A DNA stretch of 64,000 bases from Sepiola atlantica (taxonomy: Eukaryota > Mollusca > Cephalopoda > Sepiida > Sepiolidae): NCBI GenBank assembly GCA_963556195.1, contig OY744525.1, positions 26,844,413 to 26,908,412 on the forward strand, written 5' to 3'. The notes below the pieces were generated by a model that ran no database searches, was not told the DNA's origin, and was given only the letters and a program-made list of their open reading frames with translations. The translations under genes and the position numbers were made by a program. Positions 20,240 through 32,867 of the stretch are shown piece after piece; within the stretch, counting starts at the first letter, position 1; the number at the start of each line of letters is the position of its first letter.

Positions 20240-22239
20240 CTGGAGGGTACACAGATGAGGCATTCTCTATTTTGCACAGAGCTCGTTCGAAAAGTCATCT
20301 AAAAATCCTCAAAACGGTTGCTATCAACTTACGACAGCCGTCTCTGTGCAAACAAAAAGAATACACCCACGATCTAGAATTCATGGGCATCTCTCTTCCA
20401 CCTTTTTTGTTTCTCTCCTTTTTTTATATATATATTTTACTCTGGATAATTATTTATGATCTTTTGACCACATTTTTAATCGATATTCCCACTCATTGTC
20501 GACGGCTGCCCTGAAAAGGGTTAACTGAAAGATATCTTGGTAGTTTCTTTTTTTTTTCTGTCCCCCTTTTCTCTAATTGTTTTTAAACATTTGTTTGAGA
20601 AGAAAAAAAAATCTAAAGTGATTCTTCTTCTTTGGTTCCATGTCATGTGATTCTGTTTCCTCGTTTATAATATTAAAATAATATATAATTAAAAGAAAAA
20701 AAAACAAACTCAACTATCAATAATAATGGCAGTTCACCCCAGTATTATTTGATTGCCTATTAAAATTCTGTACCCACAAAAAATATATATACTAGAAAAA
20801 TATCCGTCCCAGGATGGGTAAAATTAATTCCCAAAAAAGAATAGTTTTTCACCGATTTTATGTTCCTTTACGAAGGATAAAATCAAGATCTAATGTTACT
20901 AAACCTTATGCCTAGAATCCTTATCCCAATTTTGATCAAAATCCATTAATGATTTTGATTTTAGAAAATGTCTGCAATTTAAGGCTTAAGCTTAAGGGGT
21001 TTTAAGAAGAAATTGAAATTCAGGGAATCTTGCTTAATTCATGCATAATGACAGGATAAAATTTAATGCAAATCTAATAGACTTGAATTTTCAAATGGGA
21101 GGTTGTACCCATATTATGCCCCCTAAAAACTCTTTAAAATTCTCCAAAGAAATTGAAATTTGGGAAATATTTATTAACTGATATCTTATACCTATTGTTA
21201 AAATTTCACAAAAAGTTAAAAGTATCTTAATTTTCACAAAGTGCTTTCACCCCCCCCCCCATTTTACCCTGTTTACATAAAACTAAATTAAGCTAAATAT
21301 AATCCATATTACAACCCATTATCTCTAGCAGTGCTGTTTCAACATTCATAATGATTGGTTAATTAGTTTAGGAGTGAATCCTGTACATACGAATATATAA
21401 ACATATATGCATACATAACTTTATATAAATAGAGATATATGAAATGTGTATATTTATGCAGCAGTTTCTGATTCAGATTTTATCCAGTATTAATTCGTTA
21501 ATTCTGATATCTGCTTTAAAATCAAGATTTAAGTTTTTAACGAAAGAACTAAAATTATATACAACCCGAATACTTTCAATTCGTCTAAGAATTAGCTTCA
21601 GGGTATTTAATTAAAACAAAAGAAAAATATCAAAAACAGATAAATTCATAACAGTTCAAAATGGCAAAAACTACAAAATTCCAACTAAACTGTTAAATTT
21701 CATAAAATTCGACAGAAACAAAAATATTCGTTCATTTTTACAATGGAGCCTTAATGCCACAAAATTAAAAAAATTCTCGAAGCTCTACTATCACACAGTT
21801 TTCACGATAGCACTATGTATTTTGAGTACTTGTAAGTATTTTGGTGTCCAACTGCCTTTCATTTGAAGTGTCCAAGTACTCCTGTCATAAATATCCCCAT
21901 AAAATTGACTATCAGTCTGAACTTGTAACCATTTAACTCCTTACACTTTCTGGTGTTTGTCTACAATGTAATTAATTGACTATCAAATATATTGTGTTTG
22001 GATTACTTTTTCTTAGCAGGTCTTTGTGTAACAAAGTCATTTGCCGGGGGGGGGGGGTTGTTTGGAACGGGATGAAATCCACTTGTTTTTATCGCCCGTG
22101 AGCAATCATCGTTGGACGATAGTCACAGCTGGAGAGTGTGACTTGGTGATCCGTGCCATGGAGACGTTTGTAGAAGCACGTGGCATGGTACCAAGCTCTC
22201 AGAGTGAATGATAGGCACACACCCTTTTAACATAAAGGG

Positions 22240-22660
22240 TTAATACCTGTTTGTCTGGCTGGACGGGTATTTCGTCGGCTTGCATGCTAAACTGGCTGGG
22301 TTGGAACATGAAGGCTTGTAATAATGAAACAAGGCATTTTCACTTTTAAATATAAAAATATACTTTATTATATTTCGAAAAGAAACATAATTAAACTCAA
22401 AGATTAGACTGAGTTTGGCCAGCGTGGCAAGCACGCATTTTCCCCGTTCAAGTTTGAAAAGCCGACTGTTATTTCGCTCCAGACTGAGCGAAAGAAAAAA
22501 GGGAGAGAGATGGAGAGAGAAAGGAGGCACTATATACACCACATTGTTCTGAGTTCATCAAGTCCTAGTGACAGGTGATCTGACCCCTTGAACCTGGCTG
22601 CTGTCAATAGCATTATTGATATTTTAGCTGACATTTCCGATCACACCGACTGGCTCCGAT
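22240..22660 (-). mobile_element. Possible solo LTR
   Basis: On the minus strand there is a promoter-like GTGTATATAGTGCCTCC, a pyrimidine-rich leader, then an AATAAAG polyadenylation-type signal about 160 bases later. This is the layout of an LTR U3-R-U5. Clean TG...CA ends and a target duplication were not found, so this is tentative. Confidence 0.35.
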
Positions 22661-25060
22661 CAGAACATGGCTGCCGCATGTGAGCTGATATTTTTAGTTC
22701 AGTGAATTTATTTTACTTGTCTCCAAGTCTGGCAAAAGAATTGCGAAAATGTATTGAGAGCATCAGCTCCCCAAAAACGGTTCACACGCTGTGCCACATT
22801 TGGAGCATGTGGTTATACAATTGTCTCCCCACTTCTTTATGCAGTCTTTTGCATTATCATTGAACTCTGTGAGATCTTTCAAACTGCATTAGTTAAGTAG
22901 TAGAGGGCAGGAAGGGCAGTGCTGCATCGTATGGTTCTCTTCACATTCACAGATGATTGGGTCAGTTTTGTAACCCTATCTAGCTATAGCAGCTTTAATT
23001 GCTCCATTCCTTTTTTCAGAGCATCTTCCACTGGATCCACGGTGCTTCTAAACCAGGGGAGATGGTTTCAGAAGGAGAGGGGGGGGGGGCATGTTAGTAG
23101 AATGATGGGGGCATTTCCTATCCCTTTGGTCCATAGCTGCAATCTGGTCTCTTCTTGAGATGTTTTTAGAAGCCGGACATAACTGAGAAAGCTGCTCCTT
23201 GACTTCACCTGTTCATTCATGTCCATGAAAGAGATGGCATTCATCACTGGCAACTTCTCGTTTCACATCTCATATTTTAATTACTAATAACAGTTAAACA
23301 AAGAACATATAATTTTAAGCAAATCTACACATAAATAAGTACCTATGGAAGACATTTCAAAACATCAAAGAATTTAAATTCAATGCAATTTTTACTTATA
23401 TCAATCAGCTTTACTCTGCAAAACAAAGTAAGAAGATTCTTATTCGATATTCCATGTCATTTTAAATATCTATCTTGTCTCGATTAATTAATTTTTCTTA
23501 AGTTCCTCCACCTGGGATTGAACTATGTGTCAAGTCAGATAATCTACAATGATTATTTATCTTTACTCATATCAGCATGTTCTATGCTGATATTTTAATT
23601 AATTAGTTGTTATTATTACCACCATTATCATTTCTAATTCTCAGATTATCTGCCCTTTCTTTCTTAATTATTGGTTCCCATATTGTGTTCATCTCTATAC
23701 TCGGCCTACTCAAGAGGTCACAGCAGCCTTGCATATGCACTGATTTTTTGAGTTTCCTAATCTTCCATTGTTGTTTTCTGTCTATTATGTCATTATTATC
23801 TGTGTACCTGGTCTATTTAAAAGATCATCAAAGGTTACTGACTATGACGAAAGCTCTTTAAATTTCCTTTTTCACCTATTAAGACCAGAATTGTCCAAAT
23901 ATGCCCACAAGTTCGACACACTTACAGTTAGGGAGCACCTAAATGCGCCCACAATCGTGTAGCATTGTATTTCAATATGCAATTTTAACTTCAGTCACAT
24001 AATTAATGGCACTGTTTATTCAATAAACGAATGCCATTGAATAAAATAGTGTAACAAAATTATTGAAATCTTTTCAGGGTTGTTGATAGCGTTAACAGAA
24101 AGAAAAAAGTTTAATAGATTTTGTTCACCTTTTTAAAGATTATTATTTATCAATTAACTTATCTAAATCTTTTTCTTTTGTTTTCGCGACTAACCCTTCA
24201 TGCTTTTTACCTAATGCTAAATTTTAAATATTTAAACAGCTAAGCTCTAGTCTTTTAGTTTCGAGCACCCTATCACAAAAAAAAAATGCAAGACACAAGT
24301 ATATCTTCAAAGAAAACAAAAACAGTTTGCAGACTAAATTTTACTTGATGATACAGCAAAATGGTTTGCATTAAAAAAGAATGTTGGAGATTGTACTAAA
24401 AATCTATGTTCAATTAAAAAAGTAGTGAGTTAATATTTTAATTGAATTGTTTAAAAAATATATGCAAAATTGATAACATTACTGAATTCTTAAGATTCAT
24501 TTTCTAATACATCAAAAGGATTGGTTCAGAAAACAAATGTGTGAAATGATTGGTTGATAATACAACTGAATCCACAAAAGTAATTGGCTAATAATTAATT
24601 CATTTATTGCTTCATGATTGATTCATAATAAAAAAATAAAAAGCAATACAATTAAAAACACATATCATTTGCACAAAGTCATTGGTTATTTTTCAATGAA
24701 TACTCAAGAATACTAGAAGCTCATATATGTATATGTCGGTTTACTTCTTTGATAATATGCACACTGAACATAATTGACCATTATAATTCATACAATAGAT
24801 CGGAAATGATGATTGGTTGATTCCATAATCTAACTGACCAATCAGTTTCGTTTAAACAAATAATGGCCATGTAAATAAAAAAACAACGTCATACTCTTGA
24901 AAACTTAATTATTTTTTTAATTATAATATAATTTAATAAGAAGGCACACATCTAAAAAAAATTGTTCCCTCTAATTTAAAAGAAAATATTATAATAAAAA
25001 ATAAAAAATACACCCATTCGAAAAATTTCTGAATGAAGGAAGTGAATTAATAAAGAAGTA
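22661..25060. other. Gene-poor stretch
   Basis: The minus strand around 22750-23260 has a coding-like base composition, including a 61-codon open frame. I recognise no family, and stops interrupt it. The remainder is AT-rich with no clear gene or repeat. Confidence 0.3.
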
Positions 25061-25075
25061 TTAAAAAATTTTAAA

Positions 25076-25480
25076 TCAATTTCTAATAACAATGAAAAAA
25101 AAATTTCATAAAATCCCCATTAAAGGTAATTTAAACAATTTGTTTAAAATTACATCTTGATCACAGAATTTCTAATATGATTTTTTTTTAGATTGGATTT
25201 CTAATAAAACAGCTAATTTTTTTTTTTTTTTACTAAAACCGCTGAATCCCTATTGTCCCTGTCTTGAAAAAAGACTCAATTTCTAATAAATGCCAACGTT
25301 TGACCAACAACCTCCAACCTGATCAAGTTTATCCCTGCTTCATAAACTATATTTTACCTTTTATCTCCTGCCACAAGCAGACACAGACAAACACAGCTGA
25401 TTTCTAATATATAACTTACTACCTTCAATAAACAATGGCATGAAAAAATGCACAAGGTAGTAAACCATTTCTAATAAAAA
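25076..25480 (+). repeat. Recurrent ATTTCTAATA 10-mer
   Basis: ATTTCTAATA occurs at about 25078, 25168, 25196, 25278, 25400 and 25467 with irregular spacing. Further copies lie near 29376, 35639 and 44098. This may be a decayed tandem repeat. From 25480 to 26215 the sequence is dominated by A/T homopolymers. Confidence 0.5.
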
Positions 25481-26216
25481 GACACATAACATTCATTGAT
25501 TGTTAATGGACAACTCACAAATAACTGGAATTAAAAAGTAGCAAGAATTCTTTTTGAATTAATTGACCAAATTTTGATTACTGCTGACCATATCTGATTT
25601 GGGCCCGTCTGATCGGTTGACCTTACTTCCTTGCAAAAAAAAGCAACACTTCTCCACTGAATCATTCTCAAATCATCAAAAACAGAAATAATTTGAGTTT
25701 ATTATTATTATTATTATTATTTTATTTATTTATTTTTTTTAAATGTATGTATGTTTGTCCGTCCGATGTATGTATGTATTTTATTTTATATAATTTTTAA
25801 TTTAAAAAAAAAAAGAAGCAAAATGTTTGTATGTTTCTTTGTCAACATGTCCATTGTCTTTATATTCCTATCAAAGTGGTGAAAAGCCAGAAATGAAGAG
25901 CGTTTTCTTGTTTGTATTTTTATTACCAAAGAAAGAATGAGGAAAGTTTTTTAAATTTTTTTTTTTTAAATTTAAAAATTTTTTTTACATTTTTTTAATT
26001 TAAAAAAAAAAAAATTAAATTTTTTTTTTATTTAAAATTTTTTTTTTATTTATTTAAAAAATATTTTTTCTCCTATTTTAGCTGATGGTATTTGCTGGTT
26101 TGGCATTGCCCGCTAGAACAGTGTTTGTTTGTCCGTCCAGTGTATGTGTGGATGTTCCATGGAAACATAGACCAAAAGCACCAGTTTTTAAATAAGCCAC
26201 TAGAAGTTATCTCCAT

Positions 26217-26218
<2 letters not shown>

Positions 26219-26253
<35 letters not shown>
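26219..26253. repeat. (TA)n microsatellite
   Basis: Pure TA run. A second one is at 26664-26708. AT-rich DNA without a gene lies between and around them. Confidence 0.95.
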
Positions 26254-26256
<3 letters not shown>

Positions 26257-26662
26257 GAATGCAGTAATTATTTTTAACGGTAACCTAATTATGTTAAAAC
26301 CATAAAAAAATCATCAAATGGGATCAGTTTCACTTAATAATTGAAAGAGCATGAAACAGCTTTTGTGAGATAAAGTAAGTAATATATATGGAATGGTTGG
26401 TATATGGAATTAGTGGATAAACATGTAAACAAACTAGTTAAAATGATAACACAAACACATCTCAAAAGCTAACTGATATTTCGGTTGTGAATCTGATCTT
26501 TATTAAGTTATTATATATATGGATACATTATAAGGCTTAAACAATATATATATATTAAATTATAATAAACATTTTATCATAATTTAAAAAAAATTATTGT
26601 TTCTGAATGATTAATTTATTTAATTTTATAATTATATGTGTATGCGTTTAACATATGGTAAA

Positions 26663-26710
<48 letters not shown>

Positions 26711-26904
26711 AAACTAGCATTTAATTTTCAAAGTATCCTTTCTAAGTAAAATGTTTTTTTTTTGTTTTTTTTGTTTTTTTTTGCGGGGGGGGGGGCTTAT
26801 AGTTTGTTAAGGTTTCAGAGAAATTACTTAAATGTTAACGCCTAAGACACACACACGCATGCATGTACACACACAGAATTCGTCTGTTTAATTATACCTT
26901 TTTT

Positions 26905-27010
26905 TATTTTTTAAATTTTTTTGATGGTCTTTTTTGTATTAAAATCAAAAAAATTAATAAATGTTTCATAGGTTTCACGAACGTTTTCGATTCTTCATCA
27001 AATTAGACTC
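26905..27010 (-). mobile_element. Penelope-type terminal segment, inverted copy
   Basis: On the minus strand this reads GATGAAGAATCGAAAACG, TTCGTGAAACCTATGAAAC and ATTTTAATACAAAA, then AAGACCATC. The same modules occur on the plus strand at 27560-27690, on the other side of a Penelope endonuclease remnant. Confidence 0.6.
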
Positions 27011-27079
27011 ATTATTTACTATAAGAAATTTCAAACCCAAAATCTTGTAGTCAAAAATAACTCCTCTCCAACTAAAAAC

Positions 27080-27430
27080 CACTAGAAATAAACAATGTTA
27101 TTTATAAGTTTAAATGCCCTTTGGGAGAATGTAACTTCCATAATAATAATAAAACTAATAGCTACATTGGTTTTACAAGCACTACCCTATCCTGCTGCCT
27201 CACCATGCATCTTGTAAACTCTAGCTCAATTTACCAACATCTCCAAAAACATAACTGCCCTTCCTCTGATTTAAGACAAATTCTAGTTAACAACACTAAA
27301 GTTATACATTCCGAAACCAATTAAAAAAAAATTAAAAATACTGGAAGCTATCGACATAAAAACACAACAACATCACATATGTAACCAGTGGTAACATTTT
27401 AAAATGCTTAACGTAATGCGATTTTGTTCT
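27080..27430 (+). pseudogene. Penelope-like element GIY-YIG endonuclease remnant
   Basis: An open stretch (27121-27324) preceded in frame by YKFKCPL contains the CPLGEC pair of cysteines, a YIGFTSTTLSCCLTMHL core, the IYQHLQKHNCP motif and IHSET. These are the diagnostic blocks of the GIY-YIG nuclease that follows the RT in Penelope-like elements. The invariant RRL of active relatives reads CCL here. A stop after SETN and the loss of all upstream RT sequence make it a dead fragment. The antisense 77-codon frame over 27373-27606 is a by-product. Confidence 0.8.
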
Positions 27431-27559
27431 GTGATGCCATCCAGCGTTGCTGAATTTAAATTGTCAACGACTTCCTGGAACATAGCAAAAAACGTTCTAT
27501 GCGCATTTCTCTGCCATCTTTTTAACAATCTCTTCTTTCTCCAGCTTTTTTGTTCATTT

Positions 27560-27690
27560 GCTTTTGACACCTGAGAATGATTCGACGAAGAATCGAAAAC
27601 GTTCATGAAACCTGTGAAACCTATGGAACATTAATTAATTGTTTTGATTTTAATACAAGAAAGACCATCAGAAAAATTAAAAAAAAAAAA
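27560..27690 (+). mobile_element. Penelope-type terminal segment
   Basis: CCTGAGAATGATTCGACG, AAGAATCGAAAACGTTC, ATGAAACC and AGAAAGACCATC, then an A-run. The hairpin GATTC...GAATC before GAAAACG resembles stem II and the GAAA of Penelope hammerheads, but the upstream core reads CTGAGAA where CTGANGA is expected. Confidence 0.6.
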
Positions 27691-27738
27691 AAAAAAGATA
27701 TGATTAAACAAACGAATTCTGTTATTTTTAACAATGTT

Positions 27739-27776
<38 letters not shown>
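27739..27776. repeat. (TA)n microsatellite
   Basis: Pure TA run. Open frames made of alternating Ile-Tyr here and at the other TA tracts are not genes. Confidence 0.95.
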
Positions 27777-27777
<1 letters not shown>

Positions 27778-28149
27778 TTGTATATTTAGATAGCAATCAT
27801 TCATTTTAAAATGTAGTATCACAAACAATTCACATTTTTTGTTGGTTAACTTGTTTAAATTTTTTTTCAAAGTTGATGTCTTGTTTCAAATCACAGGTGT
27901 ACAGTAATTGTGTAAAATTCATATTAATGGATTCAAGCTTTCCTCCCACCGGCAGCAAATTTTTGAAGCTATCTTTATCAAATTGAAACAACCATCGATT
28001 GATTAGAAATTGGGACCAACAATTCTCATCTGTTTGTTATATTATATTTCTTTCCGAAACATATTTCTTTCCGAAACATATTTCTTTGATAATGTCTATT
28101 CTATTTTTAAAAGCACTCTGTTTACAAGTAAAAAAAAAACATAACCCAA

Positions 28150-28152
<3 letters not shown>

Positions 28153-28215
<63 letters not shown>
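28153..28215. repeat. (TA)n microsatellite
   Basis: About 60 bp of pure TA. Confidence 0.95.
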
Positions 28216-28217
<2 letters not shown>

Positions 28218-28481
28218 AAAAGTTACTGAACTAAATCAATTTCAGAGTTATCTTGGCTGAGATTAATTCCTATACATTCTTTACTTGAATGTAATTTTAC
28301 TAATCAGGATGTTTTTTAGAAATGCACGTATATGAAGAGTGACATGATTGAATATTTGTTTGCAGAGCATGGTTCAGATATTTGAAATTATAATTAATAT
28401 GGTTTGAACTTTTGAAATATACTCACACACTATATATATATATATATATATAAGTATAAATTTTTATTTATACAAACATTA

Positions 28482-28547
28482 TTGGTTACATATGTGCATA
28501 CATGTTTCGGTTGCACTTTTCCCAGAAAGTCAACCTCATCAGACCAA
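28482..28547 (-). ncRNA. Hammerhead ribozyme, type I (minus copy)
   Basis: Mirror image of the plus copy: CTGATGA on the minus strand at 28536-28542, the same stems I to III and the same GUA triplet. The stem II loop differs by one base (GTGC against GTGT). Confidence 0.8.
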
Positions 28548-28563
28548 GAGTTCTCGAATATTC

Positions 28564-28629
28564 TTGGTCTGATGAGGTTGACTTTCTGGGAAAAGTGTAA
28601 CCGAAACATGTATGCACATATGTAACCAA
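28564..28629 (+). ncRNA. Hammerhead ribozyme, type I (plus copy)
   Basis: Stem I is TTGGT (28564-28568) with ACCAA (28625-28629). CTGATGA is at 28569-28575. Stem II is GGTT/AACC, extended by ACTTT/AAAGT. GAAA is at 28603-28606. Stem III is ACATGT/ATATGT with a six-base loop. The cleavage triplet GUA ends at 28624. Every conserved core base is present. Self-cleavage is inferred from fit to the family, not shown. Confidence 0.8.
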
Positions 28630-28748
28630 TAATGTTTGTATAAATAAAAATTTATACTTATAAACAGCTCTACTTGTTATTGAGCACTTTTTATAAACAC
28701 TTGAGTTTCTACGGATTTACATTTACAGAAACTAATACAATACATGTA

Positions 28749-28751
<3 letters not shown>

Positions 28752-28795
<44 letters not shown>
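28752..28795. repeat. (TA)n microsatellite
   Basis: Pure TA run. Another lies at 28888-28923 and a third at 29537-29580. No gene lies between them. Confidence 0.95.
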
Positions 28796-28796
<1 letters not shown>

Positions 28797-28882
28797 CGTG
28801 TACCTTTATGTCAGTAGAAAAATTAAACCAAAGTGTTTGATTGTAAAACAAGAGAAGAATATGTCTATACAATTAACAATCA

Positions 28883-28925
<43 letters not shown>

Positions 28926-29532
28926 AGAATTTAAGATGCCAATTAATTGACTTACCTAATGTTGACACATCAATGTTGATTCTAATATTTTTTTTTTATA
29001 TATCTGTCTTTCCTCATCCAACATTTACACATTTTTTTCAATCAAAAAGCCAAAAGTGGATAAATAAATTAAAATTATTTTGTTGACTAGAAAAAAAGAG
29101 ATGAAAAAAAAATCAATTTCTGTGTGTAAATTAAAAAAATATATTTATTTTTCTTTTTTTGTTTGTGTGAAAAAAAATTCATTTTAAAAACAAATGTGTA
29201 TCATCATCATCACTGTTATCATCATCATCATCATCTGTTTTTTGTTTTCATTAAACAGAATTTTGTATTGTAATTTGTAACAATTTCTTTTTGCTTATTT
29301 TAGAATCTCATATAATTGTAAGCTAATTGCATGAAACAACATGAATTCCTCAATCACTGACAATCATGTCATAAACATTTCTAATATAAATTTAGAACTT
29401 TACCTGTGTGTATGTGAAAGAGAGAATATATATATGTATATATACATATATTATTTGTGTGTATATATCTATCTATATATATATAAATAAATTGCTTTTA
29501 TGTTCATTATAACATATTTGAACTTGATCAAT

Positions 29533-29583
<51 letters not shown>

Positions 29584-29860
29584 TGATCAGATTATGGTTT
29601 TTATTTATTATTTTTCATCATTATTATTATTTTGCTTACAATTTCTGAAAATGACTAAAGATAGTCATAAGCTTGAAAATTAAAAAAGAAAGTCAATACA
29701 ACACGTGACTTCAGCCAATTTTTGTTCATTTTTGTCTGACTTACATAAGTTCATCAGACGTTTTAAAAAACTGATTAATAAATTAGATATAAAATATATC
29801 ATTCAACAAAATCTAATTGAAGAAACAAATGCTACCTGTTTACACACACACATATATATA

Positions 29861-30011
29861 TGAATAATGGCTATGACTGGGATAAAGAAACTGAAATAGG
29901 TTTTATTCAGTTTATATGACATTTCAATATAATATATACTTTTAGTTATACTGAAATATCATATAAACTGAATAAAACCTATTTTATATTAGATTTTCCA
30001 GTCATTATTCA
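29861..30011. mobile_element. Small foldback element
   Basis: Arms of about 65 bp: GAATAATGGCTATGACTGG...AATAGGTTTTATTCAG and its complement CTGAATAAAACCTATT...CCAGTCATTATTC. There is a short AT spacer and no ORF. From 30012 to 31045 the sequence is AT-rich with no gene. Confidence 0.75.
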
Positions 30012-31049
30012 TATCATAGTGCTTAATATTTTTCCACTTTTTTTCATCCATAGAAATATCCAACTAGAAGAGATTAATAAAAAAAATATCTAAAAGCAGA
30101 TGACTGTTTCAACACACACAAAATAAATTACAGTCAGGCAGTGATCAAATGGTGGTTACTTAAAATTAAAATATAAAAAATACCCAGCAAACATTAAAAA
30201 AAAAAGAAGAAAATGAAAGAAGTTTGGTTTTGAAGTTTTAAGTTGTCTGCATCTGCTCACCTCTAGATGTACACATATTTAGAATCCATTCTCTCTCCAT
30301 TTGTCATTTCCTGAGGAAGTTTCCATAGAACAGAATACCAAAGACAATCTTCCAAATTTCCCCCACACACACACATACATATAACAGTTTATATTTCTAT
30401 GCACTTTTTTTAATCATTTTCAAATTAATGTCTGAATATTTTTTTACTGTGAACCTCAGGTTCAAAACTGGTTTAATATTTCAAAAGTTTTCATTAATTT
30501 AAATAAGAACAAATGTTAGATTTATTAAATATTTAATTTTAGAATTCTGATTTCATAAATCAATCAATTGATCCAAGTTTGAAAACCATTTTACAACTTG
30601 ATGTACATTTCCTGTTCAATATTTTTAACATTATTTGTAAAATTTCAAGTCATTTTTCTGTCATCACATTTGAAATTTGTCAAAATTAAGGAAAATATGA
30701 AAATTATTTATTCTTGATTTCAATTTTTTTCCAAGTATTTTCCATGCGTTTATACGTTTTCTTTTAATATAATTTTAAAATAAGGTTCAAACAATTTTGC
30801 TTTAATTTTAAATTTCTTGGTTTAAAAAATGATATAAAAATATAATTATTTATTTAAAACACATGTTAATATTAATTTTTTTAGGAGGGGGGGGTGTAAT
30901 ATTATTGTATGTTTAGTGTTCATTCTGTTAGCTTTATTATAGGACTTACAAATTTGTAAAATTAAAAACCATTTTATTATGTATATGCTTACCTATTTTA
31001 GACTGTAAGAGAAATTGAATATTTGTTGATTTAAAAAGATTTAGTATAT

Positions 31050-32745
31050 TTTGAATGTCGCATTCAACCGAGAAGGCTGAACTGCTTGTTCGGCGGTTCG
31101 CCTCCAACTCCACCTTAGACCCCACAAACCACTTCCTCCCAAATTTCCTTTTGCGGACAGAAGTCACACTCGATAACCTGATAATCACCCCTTCCCATGT
31201 CCGTGATATCATAAAAACCTAGACACCTCCAAGGCGTGTGGGTCTGATCTCATCCCTGCTATATTAATAAAGAAATGCTCTGCTGAGCTAGCCCCTGTTC
31301 TCTTTAAACTCTACAACAAATGCCTTGCCGAATCTTGCTTCCCTGATAGCTGGAAAATTGCCTCTGTGGTACCAGTATTCAAGAATTCTGGCTCAATTAT
31401 CCACCCATCAGTCTCCTCCCTTTCTTCGCTAAAATCTTTGAGTCATTAATCAATCAAGCGCTAGTCCACTACCTCGTTAATGCTAAACTTCTTTCTGACC
31501 GACCGTATGGATTTAGGCAAGCCCATCCTACTGGATATCCCAAAGATCATATCTGAATGCATATAGAATACACTGGACAAGGCAGAGGAAGCTAGGGCCT
31601 TGATATATCCAAAGCCTTTGACATGAAAGTCTTCTCGTGAAAATTAAATCATACGGCATTACTGGACACATACTTAATATATCAGATCCTTCTTAGACAA
31701 GAGAAAAATCCAGGTTGTCCTCGATGGCCATACATCCAAACAACATGATATTAATGCGGGTGTGCCCCAGGGGTCGATCCTTGGACCTTTATTATTTCTG
31801 ATTTTAATAAACGACCTCCCTCATGAAATTGTGTCCGAGATGGGTATATTTGCTCATGACACCACTCTCTATACCAGACATGTGGGAAAAACGAATGTAC
31901 ACATATCCAAGACAATGTCTGAAACTTTAGAAAATTAACTCCAGTCTGTAGTGGAATTGGGACGTAAATGGATGGTGATATTTAATGCTGCTAAGACAAA
32001 GCTCCTTTGCTTTAACAATTACAAGAAACCTTGGCTAATAACACTTTGCCTGAAAGTTTATCATTCAAACTACTCGGCCTGACATTCACAGGCAATATGA
32101 ATTGGAACAAATAAATAGAAGACATTGCCAAAGCTGCTGCAAAGGAGATGGGCTCCCTCTACCCGGCTAGAAAACTACTCACACCTGCTAGTATTATATA
32201 TCTCTACAAAGCCACTATTCGCCCATGTATGGAGTATTGCTGCTACATCTGGGCTGGTGCATCTACCACTAGTCTCTCTCTATTAGACAGGGTCCAAAAA
32301 AGAGCCTTTAATCTAATAGGTCCCGCACTGTCAGCCAAGCTCCAACCCCTGCCCCATTGCCACAAAGTTGCATCCCTGTGCTTGTTTTACAAGTACTTTA
32401 ATGGAATGTGCCCTGACAAACTCATGGCACTTGTGCCTCCTTGACATAAATTCCCCTAACCCGACAAGCAGCAAAATCCTACCCCTTCACTATAGAGGTC
32501 CCAAGATGCCAGAAAGCTTTCTACTCTAATAGTTTTTTCCCTCGGACTGCTAGACTTTGGAATTCCCTCCCTGTTTCCTGCTTCCTTGACTGTACTAACA
32601 TGCAGACATTTAAATGTAATGTGAACAGACATTTCGCTGCTCTACTCTCTACTTAGAGTGTCCCTGTAGGCATGGTCCCTAATAGTAGCCCCTTACGTCC
32701 AAGTGGCAATGTGCCTTGTTTGGGGTGAATCAGAGTAATGCAAAA
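31050..32745 (+). pseudogene. Jockey-superfamily-like LINE reverse-transcriptase pseudogene
   Basis: Degenerate translation follows the RT domain in order: a GSDLIPA-type start, LFKLYNKCLAESCFPDSWK, a PPISLLPFFAKIFES block, LLSDRPYGFRQAHPT, then GVPQGSILGPLLF and the catalytic box. The C-terminal part is open at 32148-32444 (IRPCMEYCCYIWAGA, LDRVQKRAFNLIG, CLFYKYFNGMCPD). The catalytic FADD reads FAHD (31849-31860), so an active-site aspartate is lost, and several frameshifts and stops occur upstream. The 3' end carries GCCTTGTTTGGGGTGAA and an A-rich tail, as at 2215 and 51605. The endonuclease domain is missing. Confidence 0.88.
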
Positions 32746-32867
32746 AAATACTAAGTATTTCCATTGAAAAACACTAATTTGAAAGGTTTTACTATAACTA
32801 ACTTTAATGATATAAAGGTGAATCAAAAGTTCCAGACGCTTTTGCTTTTGATGTTGTTGAGCGAATC

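Larger units (their letters stand above)
28447..28664. mobile_element. Near-perfect palindrome with two opposed hammerhead ribozymes
   Basis: Arms of about 98 bp (about 28451-28548 and 28563-28661) differ at only about one position and are separated by about 15 bases. Each arm encodes a full type I hammerhead. The plus copy spans 28564-28629 and the minus copy spans 28482-28547. A (TA)n run abuts the left side. Confidence 0.85.

Noticed and set aside
22750..23260. Possible minus-strand coding exon
   Set aside because: Composition is coding-like, but stops interrupt it and no family is recognised.
27373..27606. 77-codon minus-strand frame as a gene
   Set aside because: It is antisense to the Penelope remnant and has no recognisable domain.
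27560..27640. Penelope terminal module as an active hammerhead
   Set aside because: The core reads CTGAGAA, losing the conserved G8, and no complete stem I was found.
27739..28950. Open frames made of Ile-Tyr repeats at TA tracts
   Set aside because: They exist only because (TA)n has no stop in those frames; there is no start context or conserved sequence.
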